Part shown: piece after piece, positions 15,348 to 19,009 of the stretch
Layout: the number at the start of each line of letters is the position of its first letter
Position numbering within the stretch: the stretch's first letter is position 1
NCBI GenBank assembly: GCA_963606545.1
Contig: CAVCYP010000035.1
Location: 1-19,009 of the forward strand
Length of the DNA stretch: 19,009 bases
Direction of reading: 5' to 3'
Source: UBA9732 sp963606545
GTDB taxonomy: Bacteria; Spirochaetota; Spirochaetia; Sphaerochaetales; Sphaerochaetaceae
Notes under the pieces: model-generated
What the model was told of the DNA's origin: nothing
Database searches by the model: none
What the model saw: only the letters and a program-made list of their open reading frames with translations
Translations under genes and position numbers: made by a program

Positions 15348-15389
15348 TTTGGGCGCATAACGGCGTCAGTTCACTCGGGCCTTACATCT
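15348..15389. repeat. Half copy of the palindromic intergenic repeat
   Basis: 42 bp identical to 15245-15286 except at one position (T for G at 15382), in direct orientation. The match stops at the palindrome centre, so the distal half, including ATGTAC and the closing inverted terminus, is missing. It lies 27 bp before the rlmE -35 box. Confidence 0.75.
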
Positions 15390-15415
15390 TATTAACTTTT
15401 CAAAAATTGTAGCAT

Positions 15416-15445
15416 TTGACTTTGAATACACTAACAAGGTATAAC
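15416..15445 (+). promoter_or_regulatory. Sigma70-type promoter of rlmE
   Basis: TTGACT (15416-15421), an 18-nt spacer and TATAAC (15440-15445). The -10 ends 6 nt before the ATG at 15452, so the predicted transcription start coincides with the start codon and the mRNA would be leaderless. Confidence 0.55.
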
Positions 15446-15451
15446 TCAACT

Positions 15452-16051
15452 ATGGCAACTAGCAGAAGAGACACGGCCGATTCTTACACCCTCAGAGCTC
15501 ACCGGGAAGGCTATCCCGCCCGAAGCGTTTATAAACTTGAAGAAATCCAGAAAGCTAACAACATCATCAAGCCTGGCGATACCGTCTTAGACGTAGGCGC
15601 AGCACCCGGAAGCTGGACGCTCTATACTCACAGAATGCTTCTCAAAGGCAAAGGTACAATAATCAGCGTTGACCTGAATCCTCTGAACCTCAACCCAGTG
15701 CCTCCAACCGTCACCGCCTACGTTGGCGATGCCTTCTCAAAGGAGATTCGCGCAAAATTAACTAGCCATGGCCCATTTGACGCCATCATTAGCGACGCAG
15801 CTCCAATGACCACCGGCAACCGCACCGTAGACACCACCAGAAGCGAATGGCTTGCAGAACAGGTAGTCCTCTTAGCCCAAGAGCAACTGAAAATCCACGG
15901 CAACCTAGTCATCAAAATCTTCCAAGGTGGCGGCCAACAGCAAATCCTGCAGACCATGCGCTCCATGTTCGGGAAAGCCAAAACCCTCAAACCCAAAGCC
16001 TGCAGAACCGATAGCTTTGAAATTTATCTCATTGGCTTGGATAAGAAATAA
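15452..16051 (+). CDS. rlmE: 23S rRNA (uridine-2'-O-)-methyltransferase RlmE (FtsJ/RrmJ)
   Basis: 199 aa from ATG 15452. An in-frame TTG at 15416 is rejected because it lies in the -35 box and the protein aligns from the ATG. The family has a Rossmann fold; the SAM-binding motif is LDVGAAPGSW (46-55). The K-D-K-E catalytic tetrad is visible as K28 (VYKLEE), D115 (SDAAP), K155 (VIKIFQGG) and E190 (SFEIYLIG). The enzyme methylates the A-loop uridine (U2552 in E. coli numbering) late in 50S assembly. Length is close to the E. coli protein. There is no Shine-Dalgarno sequence at normal spacing; AAGG lies about 11 nt upstream. It stands alone between intergenic regions. Confidence 0.95.
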   Translation: MATSRRDTADSYTLRAHREGYPARSVYKLEEIQKANNIIKPGDTVLDVGAAPGSWTLYTHRMLLKGKGTIISVDLNPLNLNPVPPTVTAYVGDAFSKEIRAKLTSHGPFDAIISDAAPMTTGNRTVDTTRSEWLAEQVVLLAQEQLKIHGNLVIKIFQGGGQQQILQTMRSMFGKAKTLKPKACRTDSFEIYLIGLDKK

Positions 16052-16248
16052 ATTAAGGAAGAAAACTCTTTGTTAAATTGATAAAAAAGTCTGAATTCCA
16101 CATTGCAAAAGACTCTTTTGAAGCTACAAATGAAGGTTCTTTATTGAGAACTTTCTGAAGAAGATCCCTTTAGCAGATAATAAGGGGTTTATCTATAGAA
16201 ATATGGAGGTAGGTTGACGTTCACGAAAAGGGATACTATTTTTAAGGC
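16052..16248. promoter_or_regulatory. Intergenic region with candidate rhomboid promoter (TTGACG at 16214, TATTTT at 16237)
   Basis: TTGACG (16214-16219), a 17-nt spacer and TATTTT (16237-16242), ending 6 nt before the rhomboid ATG. GGAGGT at 16205-16210 is too far from that ATG to serve it and leads only to short frames. No clear intrinsic terminator for rlmE is visible; the weak dyads CCCTTT/AAGGGG (16167-16190) and GGTTCT/AGAACT are below what I would call. Confidence 0.35.
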
Positions 16249-16902
16249 ATGGTACAGAATAATTTCCTGAATAAGAAGTTCAAATATACATATTCAAATG
16301 CTGTTACATATTTGATCCTGATAAACATTGCAGTTTATATGCTTGTTAACTATACAAGCCTTCGCATCCAAGGACTTCCTTTGATTTATTGGTTAGGTTT
16401 GATTCCTGGCTGTGTTAACATGGGCTGGGTATGGCAGTTTTTTACCTATATGTTTGTACATACAAGCTTTAGCCATTTGCTCTTCAATATGTTGGGGCTT
16501 TATATGTTTGGCCGCATACTTGAGAGAGAACTTGGAACCAGAGAATTTTTGCTGTTTTACTTTGTCTGTGGTGTTCTTGGTGGCGTTATTAGCTATCTGT
16601 TCTATCTAATTATGGGAACCTATACGGTGGTGGTTGTAGGGGCATCGGGGTCGCTATATGCCATGTTGCTGCTGACGGCTGTGTTTTTTCCTAATGCTCG
16701 GGTTCTGCTGTTCTTCTTTATTCCAATGCGGATGCCTTACGCGGTAATGCTTTATATTGCAATTGAGCTGTTTGACCAGGTTATGGGTATAAATGGTGGG
16801 GTGGCGCATTTGATTCACTTGTCTAGCATTGCAATTGCGTGGTTGTACTGTATTGTAAGATTCCGCATGAACCCAATAAAAATTTGGAAATATAATTTGT
16901 GA
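16249..16902 (+). CDS. Rhomboid-family intramembrane serine protease
   Basis: 217 aa with about six hydrophobic segments. Family motifs are WQFFTYMFVHTSFSHLLFNML with the oxyanion-helping HxxxN (H76-N80), GASGS with the nucleophile S133, and AHLIHL with the catalytic His (H187) in the last helix. Rhomboids cut transmembrane segments of substrate proteins within the inner membrane; the substrate here is unknown. The small-residue packing after the His, usually GG...G, reads SSIAIAW, so helix 6 packing differs from typical members. The only Shine-Dalgarno-like bases (AAGG) are 2 nt from the ATG, too close to work. An upstream -10-like box suggests a leaderless mRNA. Confidence 0.9.
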   Translation: MVQNNFLNKKFKYTYSNAVTYLILINIAVYMLVNYTSLRIQGLPLIYWLGLIPGCVNMGWVWQFFTYMFVHTSFSHLLFNMLGLYMFGRILERELGTREFLLFYFVCGVLGGVISYLFYLIMGTYTVVVVGASGSLYAMLLLTAVFFPNARVLLFFFIPMRMPYAVMLYIAIELFDQVMGINGGVAHLIHLSSIAIAWLYCIVRFRMNPIKIWKYNL

Positions 16903-16961
16903 TACCTTTTAACTCCTTTTTTGTTATATACTGTTGAGAGGGTGGAGAAGAAGGAGTTTAT

Positions 16962-17594
16962 ATGAAGAAATTTTTGATTACATTGTTGGTTCTTGTACTC
17001 TGTTTTTCTGCTTTTGCTGGCGTAGAATCAAAATTGAATGTCTATGGAGGAACTTCTTACTTGGTCTCACATGTTGGAGCCTCCTATAATCTTGGACAGT
17101 TTGACTTTGGTGGAACTTTGTATTCTGCTTTCCCTAATGTCGGTATTATTGGATATTTCAATGATAAGGATGCGGAAGATCCTACCTATTCTAATATTTT
17201 TGGATATTTAGGTGACTGTTTTAAGGTTGGTTATGCAGGAACCCTTTCTGCTACTTATGATTTGATTAAATCAGAAAAGGTAGATTTTGATTTAGGTCTT
17301 TCAATTGCTGGAATGTATTCTGAGTTATTTAAAGACTTGCTTGGCGCAAAATTTGGCATTGTTTCTGCAGATGTTGCAATGAAGCTACAGTTTAACTTTG
17401 GCAAGCATAGTGGACTTTATCTAGCAACAGAAGTTCCTTTAGCTGGTGTTCTTATTGCAAATCAGAAAGATAGTAGCACTGGAGAGATAACAACTTCAGC
17501 AAACTTCTTTACTGTTACGCTAGAGGGTTACGCTTCTGCTGTTTTAGCCTTAATGGCATACACTTCAAGGGTTGGGTATATTTATAGATTCTAG
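16962..17594 (+). CDS. Secreted protein, predicted outer-membrane beta-barrel
   Basis: 210 aa. AAGGAG lies 6 nt before ATG 16962. The signal peptide is MKKFLITLLVLVLCFSAFA, likely cleaved at AFA|GVE (after residue 19). The mature part alternates hydrophobic and polar residues with many Gly, Tyr and Phe (for example VGASYNLGQFDFGGTLYSAF and FGKHSGLYLATEV). It ends YTSRVGYIYRF, with the terminal Phe typical of BAM-inserted barrels. Its size fits an 8- to 10-strand barrel. I do not recognise a named family, and a periplasmic beta protein remains possible. It is followed 9 bp later by the lipoprotein gene, so the two probably form a unit. Confidence 0.65.
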   Translation: MKKFLITLLVLVLCFSAFAGVESKLNVYGGTSYLVSHVGASYNLGQFDFGGTLYSAFPNVGIIGYFNDKDAEDPTYSNIFGYLGDCFKVGYAGTLSATYDLIKSEKVDFDLGLSIAGMYSELFKDLLGAKFGIVSADVAMKLQFNFGKHSGLYLATEVPLAGVLIANQKDSSTGEITTSANFFTVTLEGYASAVLALMAYTSRVGYIYRF

Positions 17595-17603
17595 GAGGTT
17601 CTT

Positions 17604-18866
17604 ATGAAAAAGACCTTTTTTGTTTTTTTAGCAGTTTTGTTACTGTGTGTTGTCTCTTGCAATTCTGATTTAGAAGTGTACAAGGTGACATTTAATGACG
17701 GGGTTGAGACTAAACCAGTTAGTTTAGAGGTTGCAGAGAATGCAACTTTGGCAGAGGATCTAATTCCAGAAAACCCTAGCCGTCCAGATGATGAGAATGC
17801 GCATTATATTTTCTTGGGTTGGTCAGATGGAGACAATCTTATTGAAGATGTTTCTACTGTAAAGTTTACCAAAGATACAAACTTAACCTCTGAGTGGTTA
17901 ACGCTGAAGTTTAATGCAAAACAACATACCCTTACTGGTATTGAATGTACTAATCTAGATTGGATTAAGGTTGTAGAAATTCCCTCACGTATTAAAGATG
18001 TAGAAGTTAACTATATTGCTGAGCGGGCTTTCTATAGTTCTGGCATAAGGGAAGTTATCCTGCCTAGCACTATAATAATGATAGAGAAAGAGGCTTTTGC
18101 AAATTGCGCTAAGCTTAGTAAGGTATATTTTACAGAATCTGATTCTTCTTTGAGGTCTATACAAGCCGGAGCCTTTAGAGATACTTCTTTGCAGCAGTTT
18201 GGTTCTGCTAAAGAGGTGGTTTCAATCCCAGCTGGAGTTCTTCACATTGAAGAAGAGGCCTTTAGAAATTGTAAGATTAAGCAGTTTAAGGTTCTAGAGG
18301 CTAATAAAAACTTTTTGGTGGACACTACTGCCTTGTATTCCATTGAAGGAACGGACAAATTCTATCTTATTTGTGTTCCACAAGTTCCAATGGATTCTGA
18401 CAGCCTAATTTCATTAACCTTGAGGCCAGAAACTGTACAAATATGTAAAGGAGCTTTTGCTGAGTGTGCTTCTGTTTCTAAAGTTATTCTCTCTGATAAG
18501 ATTACAACAATAGAAGAAGACACTTTTGTACATCTTAAAAACCTTGAGATGGTGGATTTATATAAGGTCACAACTCTTGAAGAACATAGTTTCCTTTCTT
18601 GTGAGAAACTGAAAGGTTTTATTGATAAGGAAAAAAGCCTTACAACCATTAAGAGCAAAGCAATAGCAAAATGTAATGCTATTGAAGAGTTAGATTTAAC
18701 CTACGTTAAAACCATTGAAAGTGCGGCCTTCTATTGGTCTGGTAATGAACATACTTGGGTGTATCTTTCTTGGCAAGAGAATGAAAGGCCTGCTGAATGG
18801 TCTGACGAATGGGATTACTCCTCTTATATATTCGATAATGGTTATTATCTGCGGCCAGAAGATTAA
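17604..18866 (+). CDS. BspA-type leucine-rich repeat lipoprotein with InlB-like B-repeat
   Basis: 420 aa. AGGAGG overlaps the upstream stop and sits 5 nt before the ATG. The lipobox VVSC places the lipidated Cys at residue 19. Residues about 25-96 match a Listeria-Bacteroides (Flg_new/InlB B) repeat: YKVTFNDGV...YIFLGWSDG...DTNLTSEW. Residues about 130-390 are LRR_5/BspA repeats, with units such as IAERAFYSSGIREVILPST, IEKEAFANCAKLSKVYF, IEEEAFRNCKIKQFKV, CKGAFAECASVSKVIL and IEEDTFVHLKNLEMVDL. BspA proteins of oral treponemes and Tannerella are surface adhesins, so a surface or interaction role is inferred. A strong terminator closes the unit. Confidence 0.88.
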   Translation: MKKTFFVFLAVLLLCVVSCNSDLEVYKVTFNDGVETKPVSLEVAENATLAEDLIPENPSRPDDENAHYIFLGWSDGDNLIEDVSTVKFTKDTNLTSEWLTLKFNAKQHTLTGIECTNLDWIKVVEIPSRIKDVEVNYIAERAFYSSGIREVILPSTIIMIEKEAFANCAKLSKVYFTESDSSLRSIQAGAFRDTSLQQFGSAKEVVSIPAGVLHIEEEAFRNCKIKQFKVLEANKNFLVDTTALYSIEGTDKFYLICVPQVPMDSDSLISLTLRPETVQICKGAFAECASVSKVILSDKITTIEEDTFVHLKNLEMVDLYKVTTLEEHSFLSCEKLKGFIDKEKSLTTIKSKAIAKCNAIEELDLTYVKTIESAAFYWSGNEHTWVYLSWQENERPAEWSDEWDYSSYIFDNGYYLRPED

Positions 18867-18878
18867 AAAAGCTTTCCC

Positions 18879-18908
18879 GGGGCTCCAAAAGGAGCCCCAA
18901 TTTTTTTT
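18879..18908 (+). terminator. Intrinsic terminator of the LRR lipoprotein unit
   Basis: GGGGCTCC (18879-18886) and GGAGCCCC (18891-18898) form a perfect 8-bp stem with an AAAA loop, followed by two A and eight T (18901-18908), 12 bp after the stop codon. Confidence 0.93.
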
Positions 18909-18919
18909 GCCGGTAGGGT

Positions 18920-18953
18920 AAAAAAAAAGAACTGCAACGTATGTTACAGTTCT
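18920..18953 (-). terminator. Intrinsic terminator of the minus-strand tRNA gene
   Basis: On the minus strand, AGAACTGTAAC and GTTGCAGTTCT (18953 down to 18928) form an 11-pair stem with one G-U and a 4-nt loop, followed by a T-tract (complement of 18920-18927). It starts 7 nt past the tRNA 3' end and faces the lipoprotein terminator. Confidence 0.9.
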
Positions 18954-18960
18954 CTACATC

Positions 18961-19009
18961 TGAGACCGGGAAGATTCGAACTTCTGACCCTCAGATCCGC
19001 AATCTGATG
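18961..19009 (-). tRNA. tRNA-Arg, anticodon GCG, 3' portion (cut by window end)
   Basis: On the minus strand the anticodon arm is TCAGA-TTGCGGA-TCTGA (19007 down to 18991), with U33 and anticodon GCG (18998-19000). A 5-nt variable loop GGGTC follows, then the T-arm AGAAG-TTCGAAT-CTTCC with an A-C mismatch at 49-65, the acceptor 3' strand CGGTCTC and discriminator A73 (18961). CCA is not encoded; GATG follows. The D-arm and acceptor 5' strand lie beyond 19009. Most bacteria read CGU/CGC with an ACG (inosine) tRNA-Arg, so a GCG anticodon is uncommon. Confidence 0.88.

Noticed and set aside
15241..15389. CRISPR-like direct repeats
   Set aside because: There are only two copies, one truncated, with unequal structure and no regular spacer series or cas genes.
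15230..15412. 60-residue open reading frame through the intergenic repeat
   Set aside because: It has no Shine-Dalgarno sequence, runs through a palindromic repeat present in 1.5 copies, and shows no protein family resemblance.

Overview
The window looks like chromosome from a Treponema-like spirochaete with two membranes. The evidence is secreted proteins with spirochaete-style signal peptides (the binding protein matures at a QGAAEA sequence), a predicted outer-membrane beta-barrel protein with a C-terminal aromatic residue, and a BspA-type leucine-rich-repeat lipoprotein. Base composition is moderately AT-rich. This assignment is inference from family resemblance; no rRNA or other phylogenetic marker is present.

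Layout. Bases 1-1600 hold a minus-strand pair: a WrbA-like flavodoxin, then a fusion of a MobA-like nucleotidyltransferase fold with a ModE-type helix-turn-helix whose enzymatic residues look degenerate. Divergent from it, 1718-3534 encodes a MATE-family exporter overlapping a small DUF3899-like membrane protein. Bases 3679-13101 form a peptide ABC transporter locus, oppA-(terminator)-oppB-oppC-oppD-oppF, followed by a ROK-family regulator 10 bp after oppF. oppB to oppF overlap or nearly overlap and should be cotranscribed. The strong hairpin with a T-tract after oppA would give the binding protein more transcript than the membrane and ATPase subunits. The transporter is of the Gram-positive Ami/Opp sub-type at its C-termini, and carries two large insertions: about 165 extra residues outside the membrane in OppC and about 360 residues inside the helical subdomain of the OppD ATPase.

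From 13188 onward are housekeeping and envelope genes: the chaperone htpG, a 404-bp intergenic region with a long hairpin, a terminator and a palindromic repeat (one full copy plus one half copy), rlmE (23S rRNA 2'-O-methyltransferase), a rhomboid-type membrane protease, then a secreted two-gene unit (beta-barrel protein and repeat lipoprotein). The right end has two converging terminators and the 3' part of a minus-strand tRNA whose anticodon reads GCG (Arg).

A recurring theme is that three genes lacking a well-placed Shine-Dalgarno sequence (the MATE exporter, rlmE, rhomboid) each have a -10-like box ending 6-7 nt before the ATG, suggesting leaderless mRNAs. I see no CRISPR array, insertion sequence, prophage or recognisable defence system. 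The best candidates for something new are the OppD/OppC insertions, the degenerate MobA-ModE fusion, the palindromic repeat and the leaderless starts.
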